This document shows positions 42,942 through 52,396 of a DNA stretch of 64,000 bases, in pieces. Both the position numbers and the translations under genes were made by a program. Under the pieces are notes generated by a model. It worked only from the letters and a program-made list of their open reading frames with translations, had not been told where the DNA came from and ran no database searches. Source of the stretch: Zoogloea oleivorans (GTDB taxonomy: Bacteria > Pseudomonadota > Gammaproteobacteria > Burkholderiales > Rhodocyclaceae); the NCBI GenBank assembly GCA_030157785.1, contig JAOAUC010000016.1, forward strand, positions 1-64,000, in the 5' to 3' direction. The stretch's first letter is position 1, and each line of letters starts with the position of its first letter.

Positions 42942-42956
42942 TCGTGTGTTTTAGTA

Positions 42957-42976
42957 CCGAATAAAATTAACTTCGG
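42957..42976. promoter_or_regulatory. Candidate LysR box
   Basis: CCGAA (42957-42961) and TTCGG (42972-42976) form a symmetric pair around an AT-only centre, in the 65-bp gap between a LysR gene and its divergent neighbour. Confidence 0.45.
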
Positions 42977-43006
42977 CGCATTGTAGCAATCCGGCAGATC
43001 CCTATC

Positions 43007-43813
43007 ATGACCACTCGATCCGCCTTCACACGCCCCTCCATGCCCGTGCTTTTCAGCCTCCTCGAACACCTCCCCGCTCTCGCCGTCGGTGCCGCCCTCG
43101 GCTTCTTCGGCGGCATGTTCGGCATAGGCGGCGGCATCATCGCCATTCCCATGTTCGTCATCGGCTACGGCATGGACCAGCCGCTGGCCCAGGGCACGGC
43201 GCTGGTGATGATGGTGCCCAACCTGCTGGTCGGCTGGTGGCGCTACAGCCAGCGTCACCCGGTTCCGGTCGGCCGGGCGCTGGCCATTGGCGCGCTGGCC
43301 GCGGCCACCACCTGGTTCACCGCCCGCTTCGCCAACGCCCTCGATCCGCTGACCCTGAAGGCCATCTTCGCCGTCTTTCTGCTCGTGCTGGCGATCCACA
43401 TGCTGGCCCGCCGCCGGGCGCAGGGCACCGAGCCCGCGCTAAAGGTCGCGCCGCGCTTCATACCACTGGTGGGGCTGCTCGGGGGGAGCTGCATGGGGCT
43501 GCTGGGGGTGGGCGGCGGGCTGGTCGCCACCCCCTTGCTCAGCGGCATCTTCGGCCTGCGCCAGACGGTCGCCCAGGCCTTCGCGCTGGCCCTGGTCGCC
43601 CCCAGTTCGGTGATCGCCCTGATCGCCTACGCCAACGCCCAGCGGGTGGACTGGGCACTGGGCCTGCCGATGGCGGCCAGCGGCCTGTTCACCGTGTCGG
43701 CAGGCGTGGCCTTCGCCCATCGCCTGCCCGAAAAAAAGATGCGTACGGCCTTCGCGTGGATGGTGCTGCTCACCGCCATCTGGTTGCTGGTGAGCCCACT
43801 GCTACTGCGCTGA
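43007..43813 (+). CDS. TauE/SafE-family membrane permease
   Basis: A 268-residue protein with seven to eight hydrophobic segments and the duplicated family motif (GFFGGMFGIGGGIIAIP near residue 32 and GLLGGSCMGLLGVGGGLVATPLL near 160). The family exports or imports anions such as sulfite, taurine breakdown products or sulfoacetate. Start at 43007 is supported by a weak GGCAG; an in-frame ATG at 43040 is possible. Confidence 0.88.
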   Translation: MTTRSAFTRPSMPVLFSLLEHLPALAVGAALGFFGGMFGIGGGIIAIPMFVIGYGMDQPLAQGTALVMMVPNLLVGWWRYSQRHPVPVGRALAIGALAAATTWFTARFANALDPLTLKAIFAVFLLVLAIHMLARRRAQGTEPALKVAPRFIPLVGLLGGSCMGLLGVGGGLVATPLLSGIFGLRQTVAQAFALALVAPSSVIALIAYANAQRVDWALGLPMAASGLFTVSAGVAFAHRLPEKKMRTAFAWMVLLTAIWLLVSPLLLR

Positions 43814-43833
43814 CGCGCAAGCACCACAAAGCC

Positions 43834-45861
43834 TTACAGGCGCAGGCGCGCCACTTCGTTTTCGAGCTCGCGGGCCACGCTCAGCAGTTCGTCGGCCTGG
43901 CCGCGGTTGGTATCAGCCGACTGGCTGGTCTCGGCCACCGAACGGGCCACCGATTCGATACCGCTCGAAATGGCATGGCTGGCCTGGCTCTGCTCGCGGG
44001 TGGCGCGGGCAATGTCGGCCACCGCGCCGGAAGTCCGCTCGGCCCGTTCGTGAATGGCCTGCAAGGCGCTTTCCACCTTGCGCGAGGCCGCCACGTTGCG
44101 ATCCACCTGCTCCACTGCCCGCCGCGCCGAACCGGCCACCGACGCCACACCCTCCTGAATGCTGTTGAGGATGGTGTCGATCAGCGCCGCCGACTTGCCC
44201 GACTGCTCGGCCAGCTTGCGCACCTCGTCGGCCACCACGGCAAAGCCGCGGCCCTGCTCGCCAGCCCGTGCCGCCTCGATGGCTGCATTGAGGGCGAGCA
44301 GATTCGTCTGGTCGGAAATGTCGCGAATCGCGTTGAGCACCCGGTGGATCTCGGCCGATTGCTGGCCCAGCTCTTCCACCTGGGCGGCCGCGTCCTGCAC
44401 CGTGCGGGCTGTCTGATTGAGCTGCTCGATGGTTTCATGCACGGTGCTGACCCCCTCCTGCACCGATTCGGCCGTCTCGCGGGTGAGCTCAAGGGCGTGG
44501 GCTGCATTGCCGGCCACCTGCTCGACGCTGCTGCTCAGTTGCTCGGTCGTCCCCGCCATCGCGCTGGCCGAATCGCTCTGCTGACGGGTCGCGTCACCGA
44601 GCACCCGGGACGAGGCCGACATGCTGCCGGCGGTGCGCTGCAGGTGGTCGCTGGTCTGGCGAATGCTGCCGGCCAGGGTGCGCATGGATTCAGCAGCGCT
44701 GTTGATGCTGTTGCCGATCAGGTCGATTTCGTTGCGGCTGGCGGCATCTACCTCGGCCCGCACCGACAGGTCACCGTTGCCAAAGCGCGACACCAGCATG
44801 GCCAGATGTGCCAGGGGGCTGAGGCGCTGACGCAGGAAGAAGGCCAGGGCCAGCACCAGCGCGGCACCGCAGCCCATGGCCAGCAGGGCGATCTTGTTGC
44901 GCAGATCGGAGGACTCTTCGACAAACTCATCCACCCACGAGCCCGTTGCCACCAGCCAGTGCAGGCCGGGCAGTTCACGCACCACCACCATCTTGTCCCT
45001 CTCGGCGCCCGGCTCGCCCCACTTGTAAGTGAGCGTGCCGTTCTTCTTCTCAACCAGGCTATTGACGATGCCGCTCAGGCGCGGGTCCATGTCGGCCAGC
45101 ACCTTGCCTTCCAGCGTGGGGTGATAGATGAAGCGCACGTCCTTCGCGTCGCCCGAGGGTACCGACACGATATACGGGTAGCCGGTCTTGCCAACCTTGA
45201 TACCGGCCAGCTTTTCCTTGATCAGCTTGACGTTGCTCTCGGCATCCACACGCATGGTGACCGCCCCGATCACTTTGCCCGACGCATCCTTGAGCGGCGT
45301 GGCCGCCAGCACGAACATCTTGCCGTTGCGCTCCAGCGAGCCCAGGAAGGGTTTGCCGGTGAGCAGGATCGACGGGTACGCCCCGTTGTCATCCACCACC
45401 TCGCCGTGGCGGGGGTTGCCCTGCTTGTCCTTGAGCATCGTGGCGGCGCGGTAGAAGCGCTCGCCCTTCCTCACCAGGAAGGCCGGCTCCCGGTCATGAT
45501 GGAGCTTGGCGTAGGTGCTCAGCAAACTCACATTGCCATTGAGCACCTGGGTGCCGATGGCGAGCTCGGGCACCGTGTTGGGCCCCAGCGTGGTTTCGGT
45601 GCCGGTCAGCCGCGGCTGACCATCGAAGGTTTCCAGATACTGCGCCACGGCATCCTCGGCCCGCCGCTCGAGGGCATTCTGGGCATAGGCCAGCATGTTG
45701 ATGGTCATGTCGGCCTGCAGAGCCAGAGACTCCTCGGCCTTGGCCAGCGCGTTCTGGCGCGACAGGATGGCAACGGTGGTAACCAGGATGGCCACCATCA
45801 GGGTGACGCCGAGGGTACACAGCAGTACGACCTGCTGGACGATAGGTTTTCTTTTGAGCAC
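43834..45861 (-). CDS. Methyl-accepting chemotaxis protein with Cache-type sensor
   Basis: A 675-residue chemoreceptor: first membrane helix (about residues 10-32), a large periplasmic Cache-type domain including [10 protein letters not shown] and [14 protein letters not shown] strands, second membrane helix (about 318-340), HAMP, and the signalling hairpin with the conserved tip [41 protein letters not shown] sequence. Senses a small organic molecule of unknown nature. Start codon is GTG at 45861 with a weak ribosome binding site. Confidence 0.93.
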   Translation of the reverse strand: MLKRKPIVQQVVLLCTLGVTLMVAILVTTVAILSRQNALAKAEESLALQADMTINMLAYAQNALERRAEDAVAQYLETFDGQPRLTGTETTLGPNTVPELAIGTQVLNGNVSLLSTYAKLHHDREPAFLVRKGERFYRAATMLKDKQGNPRHGEVVDDNGAYPSILLTGKPFLGSLERNGKMFVLAATPLKDASGKVIGAVTMRVDAESNVKLIKEKLAGIKVGKTGYPYIVSVPSGDAKDVRFIYHPTLEGKVLADMDPRLSGIVNSLVEKKNGTLTYKWGEPGAERDKMVVVRELPGLHWLVATGSWVDEFVEESSDLRNKIALLAMGCGAALVLALAFFLRQRLSPLAHLAMLVSRFGNGDLSVRAEVDAASRNEIDLIGNSINSAAESMRTLAGSIRQTSDHLQRTAGSMSASSRVLGDATRQQSDSASAMAGTTEQLSSSVEQVAGNAAHALELTRETAESVQEGVSTVHETIEQLNQTARTVQDAAAQVEELGQQSAEIHRVLNAIRDISDQTNLLALNAAIEAARAGEQGRGFAVVADEVRKLAEQSGKSAALIDTILNSIQEGVASVAGSARRAVEQVDRNVAASRKVESALQAIHERAERTSGAVADIARATREQSQASHAISSGIESVARSVAETSQSADTNRGQADELLSVARELENEVARLRL

Positions 45862-45946
45862 TTTTATTATTCTCGAGAAGCCGCCCGGTGCGGATACCTT
45901 CCGGTATCGGCACCATGCCGCCCAGCTTGAGCAATAAGCGCTCTAC

Positions 45947-47191
45947 CTATTCGTCGAAAGCGTGGATGAAGTCGCGGATGCGCGGGTAGATCTGGCGATC
46001 CCAGCGCTTGCCGTTGAACACCCCGTAATGCCCCACCCCGGCCTGCAGATGGTGCTGCTTGCGATAAGGCGCCAGCTTGCTGCACAGATCGTGGGCAGCA
46101 AGCGTCTGGCCGATGGAGCAAATGTCATCGCGCTCGCCTTCCACGGTGAATAGCGCGGTACGGCGAATCGCCTCCGGCTTCACCACCCGGCCGCGGTATT
46201 CCAGCCTGCCCTGGGGCAACTGGTATTCCTGGAACACCTTCCTCACCGTCTGCAGGTAGAACTCGGCCGGCAGATCCATCATCGCCAGGTATTCGTCGTA
46301 GAACTCCTTGATGCTGTGCCCGCTGACGCTATCGCCCTCGGCAAAGTGACCGTACATCTTGCGGAAAGCGCTCTTGTGGCGATCCATGTTCATGCTCATG
46401 AAGGCCGATATCTGCAGGAAGCCCGGATACACCCGCCGCAAGGCGCCCTTGTAGCGCAGCGGCACCACGCCGATCAGCTTCTTCTCGAACCACTCGATGG
46501 GTTTCTCGGTGGCCAGGCGGTTCACCTCGGTGGGGTTGATGCGGCAATCGATGGGGCCGGCCATCAGCGTCATGCTGCGCGGCTGGTGGGGGTGGCCGTC
46601 CTCGGCCATCACCGCCACCGCGGCCAGGGTCGGCACGGTAGGCTGGCACACCGCCACCAGGTGAGTGTGGGGGCCGAGCCAGTCCACAAACTTGATGATG
46701 TGCTCGATGAAGGTATCGAGATCGAAGGCACCCGCGGCAAGCGGAATGTCGCGCACGTTGTGCCAGTCGGTCACGTACACGTCGTGGTCCTGCAACAGGG
46801 TTTGCACCGTGCCGCGCAGCAGCGTGGCGAAGTGGCCCGACACGGGGGCCACCAGCAGCACCTTCGGCTCGCCGGGGCGGGCCGGCTCCTTGCGGAAGCG
46901 TTGCAGGGTACAGAAAGGCGTGGCGAACACCGCCTCCTCATGCACCGAACAGGTGCCCGTGGGGGTGTCGACCGTATGGATGTCGAACGGCGGCCGGGCG
47001 TGGGTCAAACCCGCCAGCGCAACCACTTCGCAGGCAGCTGCAGCCTTGCGCAGGGTCTTGCTCTCGGGAAACCAGAACAGGCTGTGATGCAGCCAGGGCG
47101 CCATGTGCCGGGCCATCGAACGCATCGGCGTCGACAGGTCGGCCATGGCCTGATAGGCCTGGTAATGCAAGGCGGGACTGAAGGGGGGCAT
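45947..47191 (-). CDS. phaZ: Intracellular polyhydroxyalkanoate depolymerase
   Basis: A 414-residue protein of the PhaZ1 class of Cupriavidus and relatives. The nucleophile is cysteine in VAVCQPTVP (C182) and not serine, followed by D in VEGERDDICS and H in AGVGHYGVFNGKRW, the triad of the type that attacks native amorphous granules. No signal peptide, as expected. Shows that the organism stores short-chain PHA. An inverted repeat ATGTGTAT/ATACACAT (47202-47239) lies in its upstream region and may be a regulator site. Confidence 0.93.
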   Translation of the reverse strand: MPPFSPALHYQAYQAMADLSTPMRSMARHMAPWLHHSLFWFPESKTLRKAAAACEVVALAGLTHARPPFDIHTVDTPTGTCSVHEEAVFATPFCTLQRFRKEPARPGEPKVLLVAPVSGHFATLLRGTVQTLLQDHDVYVTDWHNVRDIPLAAGAFDLDTFIEHIIKFVDWLGPHTHLVAVCQPTVPTLAAVAVMAEDGHPHQPRSMTLMAGPIDCRINPTEVNRLATEKPIEWFEKKLIGVVPLRYKGALRRVYPGFLQISAFMSMNMDRHKSAFRKMYGHFAEGDSVSGHSIKEFYDEYLAMMDLPAEFYLQTVRKVFQEYQLPQGRLEYRGRVVKPEAIRRTALFTVEGERDDICSIGQTLAAHDLCSKLAPYRKQHHLQAGVGHYGVFNGKRWDRQIYPRIRDFIHAFDE

Positions 47192-47201
47192 GGTATTTTT
47201 T

Positions 47202-47239
47202 ATGTGTATGTTGCAGTGCCCATTCTAAGCAATACACAT
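47202..47239. promoter_or_regulatory. Inverted repeat upstream of phaZ
   Basis: ATGTGTAT (47202-47209) and ATACACAT (47232-47239) are perfect mirror halves 22 bases apart, in the gap between phaZ and the divergent GST gene. Confidence 0.35.
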
Positions 47240-47333
47240 GCCGTCACGCACATGCTGCTTGGCACGTCGCTTGCTGCATGTCACACACGGCGCACCATTG
47301 CGGCGCCCTGCCCGTCCTGTGGAGACCCCTGAA

Positions 47334-47990
47334 ATGCCCGTCGCGACGCTTACCCTGAGCAGCAAGAACTACTCGTCCTGGTCCCTGCGGGGCTGGCTGA
47401 TGGCCCGCTTTGCCGGGCTCGATTTCAAGGAGGAAATGGTCGAGCAGGACGACGCCGGCGCCCGCGCCGAACTGCTGCTGCTGGCCCCTTCGGTGCGCGT
47501 ACCGCGCCTTACCCACGGCGACATTTCAGTGTGGGACACCCTCGCCATCGGCGAGTACCTCAACGAGATCAAGCCCAAGGCCGGCCTGCTGCCCGCCGAC
47601 GCCGCCGCCCGCGCCCACTGCCGCTCCATCTGCGGCGAAATGCACTCCGGCTTCAGCGCAGTGCGCTCCGCGCTGCCCATGAACCTGAAGGCCAGCTTCC
47701 CCAATTTCACCGTGTGGTCCCGCGCCCAGGGCGACATCGAACGGGTTGCCGAGATCTGGCGCGACTGCCTCGCCCAATACGGCGGCCCCTACCTGTTCGG
47801 CAAGAAGCGCAGCATTGCCGACGCCATGTACGCCCCGGTGGTCACCCGCTTCCTCACCTACGGCGTGCCCCTCGACGATGCCTGCACGGCCTACTGCCAG
47901 ACCGTCATCAACCTGCCCGAAATGCAGGAGTGGATCGCCGCCGCCAAGCTCGAACCGGACGACATCGAAGAGCTGGAAATGGAATTCTGA
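47334..47990 (+). CDS. Glutathione S-transferase family protein
   Basis: A 218-residue two-domain protein with the thioredoxin-fold start TLSSKNYSSWSLRGWLMARFAG, the SVRVPRLTHGDISVWDTLAIGEYL segment containing the cis-proline and acidic glutathione-binding site, and a helical C-terminal domain with FGKKRSIADAMYAP. Substrate unknown. GGAG stands ahead of the ATG at 47334; the longer frame to 47238 has no such site. Confidence 0.9.
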   Translation: MPVATLTLSSKNYSSWSLRGWLMARFAGLDFKEEMVEQDDAGARAELLLLAPSVRVPRLTHGDISVWDTLAIGEYLNEIKPKAGLLPADAAARAHCRSICGEMHSGFSAVRSALPMNLKASFPNFTVWSRAQGDIERVAEIWRDCLAQYGGPYLFGKKRSIADAMYAPVVTRFLTYGVPLDDACTAYCQTVINLPEMQEWIAAAKLEPDDIEELEMEF

Positions 47991-48042
47991 GGGCCGGTGG
48001 CCTGCACCATGCAGAGGCGGGACGCCCGCCAACAGTGCATGC

Positions 48043-49077
48043 TTACTCGAACACCTCGCCCACATTCACCGTTCCGCGCTTGCCCACATCACCCCGGTGG
48101 GTGCGGATCCACCCCGCCGCACGGGCGCGCCCCAGATCGCGCAGTTCGGTGAGAAACGCCCGTGACGCATTGAGCTTGCTCGCCGAACCAATGGCAGCCA
48201 GCTCCTCGGCCTCCAGCATGTGAAAGCGCAGGCCGGTGATGCGCCGCTCGAAACGCCCCAGCGGCATCCAGTTACGGCCTTCCTCGATGTAGGCACGGGC
48301 GTGGGCAATCATGCGCATCTCGCGCAAAAACGTCGTTGAAAAGCCCAGCTCCATGCTGCGCGTGGCAATTTCTTCGGCGCTGCGTGGCGCCTCGGGCCGC
48401 GTAAGGGGGTTGAGCAGCACCAGCAGGATGTCCGGCGTGGTGCATTCGTACATCAGCGGGTAGATCGCCGGGTTCGCCGTAAAGCCCCCGTCCCAGTAAG
48501 CCTCGCCGTCAATCTCCACCGCGTGGTGGATGGTCGGCAGGCAGGCCGAGGCCATCAGCGCGTCCTCGCTCATCTCGGCAGTGCGAAACAGGCGCACCTT
48601 GCCCGACCTGACCCGCGTCGCCGCCACAAAGAGCTTCAGCGGGCACGCCTGCCGGATGCGCTCAAAGTCGAACTGGGCGCGCACCACGTCGCGCAGCGGG
48701 TTGAGCTCGAAAGGGTTGAGCTGATACGGAGAAAACAGCTTGGTGATGCCGATCATCATGCTCATGCCCGGCGGCATCGCACCGTCGCCGGCCGGGTTGA
48801 GATCAAAGGGCGAACAGTCGGCCACCGCGCTCCAGAAATCGGCCAGCGACTCCCGCGCCCCTTCCGCCCCGCCCTTCGTCCAGCCCTGGGCCAGGGCCAC
48901 CGCATTCATCGCCCCGGCACTGGTGCCGCTCACCCCCTCCAGTTGCCAGTCATCCTCCAGCAGGCGGTCCAGCACCCCCCAGGTGTAGGCCCCGTGGGCT
49001 CCGCCCCCTTGCAGGGCCAGGCTCAGCGGCGGCGCGGCCGCCTCGTCATGCTTCTTCCACCAGCGTTTCCGGATCAT
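48043..49077 (-). CDS. Patatin-like phospholipase
   Basis: A 344-residue lipid acyl hydrolase: glycine-rich oxyanion loop LQGGGAHGAY (about residues 23-32), nucleophile elbow GVSGTSAGAM with the catalytic serine, and the aspartate of the dyad in YWDGGFTANP. All catalytic parts are intact. No signal peptide. GAGGAG stands seven bases before the ATG at 49077; the longer frame was rejected. It may take part in PHA granule or membrane lipid turnover, which is only suggested by the nearby phaZ. Confidence 0.9.
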   Translation of the reverse strand: MIRKRWWKKHDEAAAPPLSLALQGGGAHGAYTWGVLDRLLEDDWQLEGVSGTSAGAMNAVALAQGWTKGGAEGARESLADFWSAVADCSPFDLNPAGDGAMPPGMSMMIGITKLFSPYQLNPFELNPLRDVVRAQFDFERIRQACPLKLFVAATRVRSGKVRLFRTAEMSEDALMASACLPTIHHAVEIDGEAYWDGGFTANPAIYPLMYECTTPDILLVLLNPLTRPEAPRSAEEIATRSMELGFSTTFLREMRMIAHARAYIEEGRNWMPLGRFERRITGLRFHMLEAEELAAIGSASKLNASRAFLTELRDLGRARAAGWIRTHRGDVGKRGTVNVGEVFE

Positions 49078-49155
49078 CGTGAATCTCCTCGGGCCACAGC
49101 GCAACGGCAGGATTGCTGCATTGCACAATACCTAAAGAATGGACGCCCGAGGGTT

Positions 49156-49992
49156 TCAGAAGTTCAAGGATGGGTGTCCAGCCTCAGCGACAGCCTCCCC
49201 CTCCCCCGAAAAATACCGCCGCGGCTCCAGGCCCAGCGCGCGCTTGAACATGGCGGTAAACGCGCTGGCGCTGCGGTAACCCAGGCGTTCGGCCACCAGC
49301 GCAACCGACGCGCCGCTGGCCAGGTGGCCGAGGGCTTCGACCAGGCGGGCCTGCTGCCGCCACTGACGGAAACTCATGCCGGTTTCGCGCTGAAACTGAC
49401 GGGCCAGCGTGCGGCTGCTCGTTGCCTGCTGTTCGGCCAGCGTTTCCAGCGTCTCCCGGCTTTCCGGGTTGGCGATCAATTCCTCGCACAGCCGGTGCAG
49501 GCGCCGCTCGCCCGGCATCGGCAAATGCAGCGCGGGAATCTTCAGGAAGCGCAGTTCGCACAGCGCCAGCGCGGCGATCTGCCCGGCCCGGCCCTCGCGG
49601 TCGTAGGCCACCGGCTCGTCGAGCAGTGCCAATATCAAGGCCCGCAGCAAGGGGCTGACTTCGAGCAGGCAACAGGTGTCGGGCAGGCCCGGGGCGGCGT
49701 CCGGGCGGATGTACAGGGTGCGCATTTCCACCGCCCCCAGCATGATCACGCGGTGCGCCGTGTTGGCCGGAATCCAGACGCCGCGCACCGGCGGCACCAC
49801 CCAGCAGCCGGCCCCGGTTTCCACGCGCATCACGCCGCTGCCGGCATAGATCAGCTGCGCCCGCGGGTGGCTGTGGATCGGCGTTTCGCCGCCCCGGTAG
49901 TTGCGCGCCTTGGCAGTAACCGGGTGCGGCAGGGTCTGGTACTCGCCGTCGTGGCAGAGAGTCATTTCAGGGCTGGCGATTGTCCAATTCAC
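49156..49992 (-). CDS. AraC-family regulator with cupin domain
   Basis: A 278-residue protein: N-terminal cupin-like sensor (ETPIHSHPRAQLIYAGSG) and C-terminal AraC HTH pair (SSRTLARQFQRETGMSFRQWRQQ and VAERLGYRSASAFTAMFKRALG). This layout fits regulators of divergent MFS exporters. The most upstream start is a GTG at 49992; ATG at 49965 is possible, neither with good ribosome binding site. Divergent from the Fsr-type gene, its likely target. Confidence 0.88.
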   Translation of the reverse strand: MNWTIASPEMTLCHDGEYQTLPHPVTAKARNYRGGETPIHSHPRAQLIYAGSGVMRVETGAGCWVVPPVRGVWIPANTAHRVIMLGAVEMRTLYIRPDAAPGLPDTCCLLEVSPLLRALILALLDEPVAYDREGRAGQIAALALCELRFLKIPALHLPMPGERRLHRLCEELIANPESRETLETLAEQQATSSRTLARQFQRETGMSFRQWRQQARLVEALGHLASGASVALVAERLGYRSASAFTAMFKRALGLEPRRYFSGEGEAVAEAGHPSLNF

Positions 49993-50001
49993 GATGCTTT
50001 T

Positions 50002-50011
50002 TGTCCGGACA
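50002..50011. promoter_or_regulatory. Palindrome TGTCCGGACA in the AraC/MFS gap
   Basis: A perfect 10-bp palindrome between the divergent AraC-type and exporter genes, only 72 bp apart; a possible binding site. Confidence 0.35.
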
Positions 50012-50063
50012 TGCTGGAATCAGTCATTCTAGACTGGCGCTCTACACGTTCGAAGCTCTCATC

Positions 50064-51290
50064 ATGGAAAAGACGCTCAGCACCGACGCCCCCCTCGCCG
50101 CGCCGCCGACACACGACATCCACCTCACCACCACCTACCCGGTGATTGCGGCCATCAGCTTTGCCCACCTGCTCAACGACATGATGCAGTCAGTGCTGCT
50201 GGCCATCTATCCGATGCTCAAGCTGGGCCTGCAACTGTCCTTTGCCCAGGTCGGGATGATCACCCTCACCTACCAGATCACCGCATCGCTGCTGCAGCCG
50301 CTGATCGGCCTGTATACCGACCGGCGGCCCAAGCCCTATTCGCTGCCGATCGGCATGGGATTCACGCTGGTCGGCCTGCTGTTTCTGTCGCAGGCAGACA
50401 GCTACGGCGCCGTGCTGGCGGCGGCGATGATGATCGGCATGGGCTCCTCGGTCTTCCATCCCGAATCCTCGCGGGTGGCCCGCATGGCGGCCGGCAATCA
50501 GCCCGGCCTGGCCCAGTCCCTGTTCCAGATCGGCGGCAACCTCGGCACCGCCATCGGCCCGCTGCTCGCCGCGCTGGTCATCGTCCCGTATGGCCAGGGC
50601 AGCGCGGCGTGGTTCTCGCTGGCCGCCCTGCTCGGGGTGGTCGTGCTCAGCCTCGTCGGCCGCTGGTCCAGCCATCACGTTGCCGGCTTTCACAAGCGCA
50701 TGAAGGCCCACGCCGACAATGGCCTGAGCCGGCGGCAGATCGTCGTGTCGCTGCTCATTCTCGGCATGCTCATGTTCTCCAAGTTCTTCTACATGAGCAG
50801 CCTGAGCAGCTACTACACCTTCTACCTGATGGAAAAATTCAGCCTGTCGCTGCCCGGCGCCCAGATGTACCTGTTCGCCTTCCTTTTCGCGGTGGCCGCC
50901 GGCACCGTCGCCGGCGGGCCCATCGGCGACCGGATCGGCCGCAAGCGCGTGATCTGGGGCTCGATACTCGGTGTCACACCGTTTACGCTGCTGCTGCCCC
51001 ATGTCGGGCTGTTCTGGACGGGCGTGCTCTCGGTCATCATCGGCCTGATCCTCGCCTCGGCCTTCTCGGCCATCCTGGTCTATGCGCAGGAACTGGTGCC
51101 GGGCAAGGTCGGCACCATCTCCGGCCTGTTCTTCGGCTTCGCCTTCGGCATGGCCGGCATCGCCGCCGCCCTGCTGGGGCAACTGGCAGACGCGACCAGC
51201 ATTGAAGTCGTCTACCGGCTGTGCGCCTACCTGCCCTTGATCGGCCTGCTGACCGCGTTTTTGCCGAACATCAGGAAGCCGCACAGTTGA
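50064..51290 (+). CDS. MFS exporter, fosmidomycin-resistance (Fsr) type
   Basis: A 408-residue twelve-helix transporter. Features of the Fsr group include FAHLLNDMMQSVLLAIYPML at the first helix, GMGSSVFHPESSRVARMAAG after helix 4 and ELVPGKVGTISGLFFGFAFG in the second half. Such pumps expel small acids or antibiotics such as fosmidomycin. Start at ATG 50064 in line with family length. Its stop codon overlaps a TTG that opens the heptad-coding repeat frame described below. Confidence 0.9.
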   Translation: MEKTLSTDAPLAAPPTHDIHLTTTYPVIAAISFAHLLNDMMQSVLLAIYPMLKLGLQLSFAQVGMITLTYQITASLLQPLIGLYTDRRPKPYSLPIGMGFTLVGLLFLSQADSYGAVLAAAMMIGMGSSVFHPESSRVARMAAGNQPGLAQSLFQIGGNLGTAIGPLLAALVIVPYGQGSAAWFSLAALLGVVVLSLVGRWSSHHVAGFHKRMKAHADNGLSRRQIVVSLLILGMLMFSKFFYMSSLSSYYTFYLMEKFSLSLPGAQMYLFAFLFAVAAGTVAGGPIGDRIGRKRVIWGSILGVTPFTLLLPHVGLFWTGVLSVIIGLILASAFSAILVYAQELVPGKVGTISGLFFGFAFGMAGIAAALLGQLADATSIEVVYRLCAYLPLIGLLTAFLPNIRKPHS

Positions 51291-51310
51291 GAAAAGCGGC
51301 GAGCCGCTTC

Positions 51311-51541
51311 ACGAAAATCATCAAGACCCTGACCAAAATCATCAGGGCCCTCACCACCACCATCAAAGCCCTGACGGTCAAGGTCAGAGCGTTGATGACA
51401 ATCATCAACGGGAGCACAAAAATCATGAGGGGCTTCATGTTCGCCATGAAGCCCCTCATGAAAATCATCAAGCAGTGGATGGTCACCATCCACTACTGGA
51501 TAGTTAGCATCCACCCGCTGACAGCAATCATCAAAAACCCT
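51311..51541. repeat. Eleven tandem 21-bp units encoding heptads on both strands
   Basis: Eleven diverged units of exactly 21 bp follow one another without insertion or deletion (unit starts 51311, 51332, 51353 and so on to 51521). Core AAAATCATCA recurs in units 1, 2, 6, 8, with ACC/ATG at unit ends. On the plus strand the frame opens at a TTG overlapping the exporter stop codon (51287) and stays open to 51601, giving heptads such as TKIIKTL, TKIIRAL, MKIIKQW: basic and amphipathic. On the minus strand a frame (51489-51271) gives heptads such as MIFVKRL and MILVRVL. Which, if either, is translated cannot be told; no good ribosome binding site is seen. Confidence 0.8.
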
Positions 51542-52008
51542 CAAACCACCGCAGCAGGCTTCGTCGCCGCCTTCAGCGGACGCCGCACTGCCATCGCCTG
51601 ACGCAGCGCCTCCAGCCCCTCGCTCTTCCCGAACATCTTCATCAGCGCATACCCCTCCAGCGCCGCCATCAACACATCGCTGCCCAGTGCAGTCTGCGTG
51701 TCCTGCATCTTCGCCAGCACCTCCTGCAGGCGCAGCAAACGCGGCCGGATTGCATCGAACGCCGCCAGATCCCCCTGCACCTCGGACAGCTTGAACGACG
51801 GCGGCAAGGTGTCCTGGTTCTGATCCAGCACCACCAGCGTCTGCCGACAAAACTGCTCCGACTTGCCCCCCATCTTCACCAAGCCCCGCACCTCGTCCAC
51901 CGACAGCGTGATGAACGGCGCCACCACCTCCTCCAGCATCGCAATCGCCTGATCGAAGGCTTCGAGGGTCTTGGCGGGGAGGTCGAGGGAAATGAGGTTC
52001 TGGGTCAT
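51541..52008 (-). CDS. Small helical protein of unknown function
   Basis: A 155-residue cytosolic protein, predicted wholly helical, with LDLPAKTLEAFDQAIAMLEEVVAPF at the start, a central LVKMGGKSEQFCRQTLVVLDQN segment and an alanine/lysine tail (KAATKPAAVV). AGGAG lies ahead of the ATG at 52008; a longer start at 52035 lacks one. I do not recognise the family. The KAA-type tail recalls proteins of PHA granules or nucleoid binding, but no phasin domain is visible. Its stop codon touches the last unit of the 21-bp repeat. Confidence 0.75.
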   Translation of the reverse strand: MTQNLISLDLPAKTLEAFDQAIAMLEEVVAPFITLSVDEVRGLVKMGGKSEQFCRQTLVVLDQNQDTLPPSFKLSEVQGDLAAFDAIRPRLLRLQEVLAKMQDTQTALGSDVLMAALEGYALMKMFGKSEGLEALRQAMAVRRPLKAATKPAAVV

Positions 52009-52396
52009 GGCACGGCTCCTGTAGGTAGGTTTCAAAGGGCGCCGGGGGACCGGGTTTGCGTTGAAGGGCCCGCGCGGCGCGGGGCGGATATTACTTGGTG
52101 ATATTCAATATGTATACTTGAATGCGTAGTGGTGTGGGGCGGGGTTGTGCGGATGGAGGAGAGGTGGGTTGGTGTCGGCCGGAGCGGTCGTACGACCTGT
52201 GTTCAGTGAGTGGCAAATTTCCGGCGAACAAGAGACCCTGGGGAGAGGGATACATCGCCGATTCCGCTGCGTGCCAAGCCATATGTAATACTTGAGACGT
52301 CACCAGAGGAAGTAAGTATGGCTTACCGCCCGATACCGCAGGACCGTTTGAAGCTAGGACAGATGACCTCTCTAACGCAGGCACACTCTTCTAACA
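52009..52396. other. Intergenic region before the STAND gene
   Basis: About 390 bases, less GC-rich toward the right. It holds an inverted repeat ATTCAA-N9-TTGAAT (52103-52123) with a GTATAC centre, likely an operator or promoter part for the divergent genes, and a short reading frame next to the large gene. A 97-codon minus-strand frame (52091-52384) has no family features or ribosome binding site and is not called. Confidence 0.5.

Noticed and set aside
43237..45930. 897-codon plus-strand frame
   Set aside because: Antisense to the chemoreceptor gene and out of frame with the TauE gene; no family features.
51311..51541. CRISPR array
   Set aside because: Units are contiguous 21-mers with no spacers, diverged from each other, and no cas genes are near.
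51541..52008. Phasin assignment for the helical protein
   Set aside because: Helical content and an AAK-type tail recall phasins, but no phasin domain pattern is visible and phaZ is 4 kb away.
52091..52384. 97-codon minus-strand frame before the STAND gene
   Set aside because: No ribosome binding site, no recognisable features, lies in the promoter gap.
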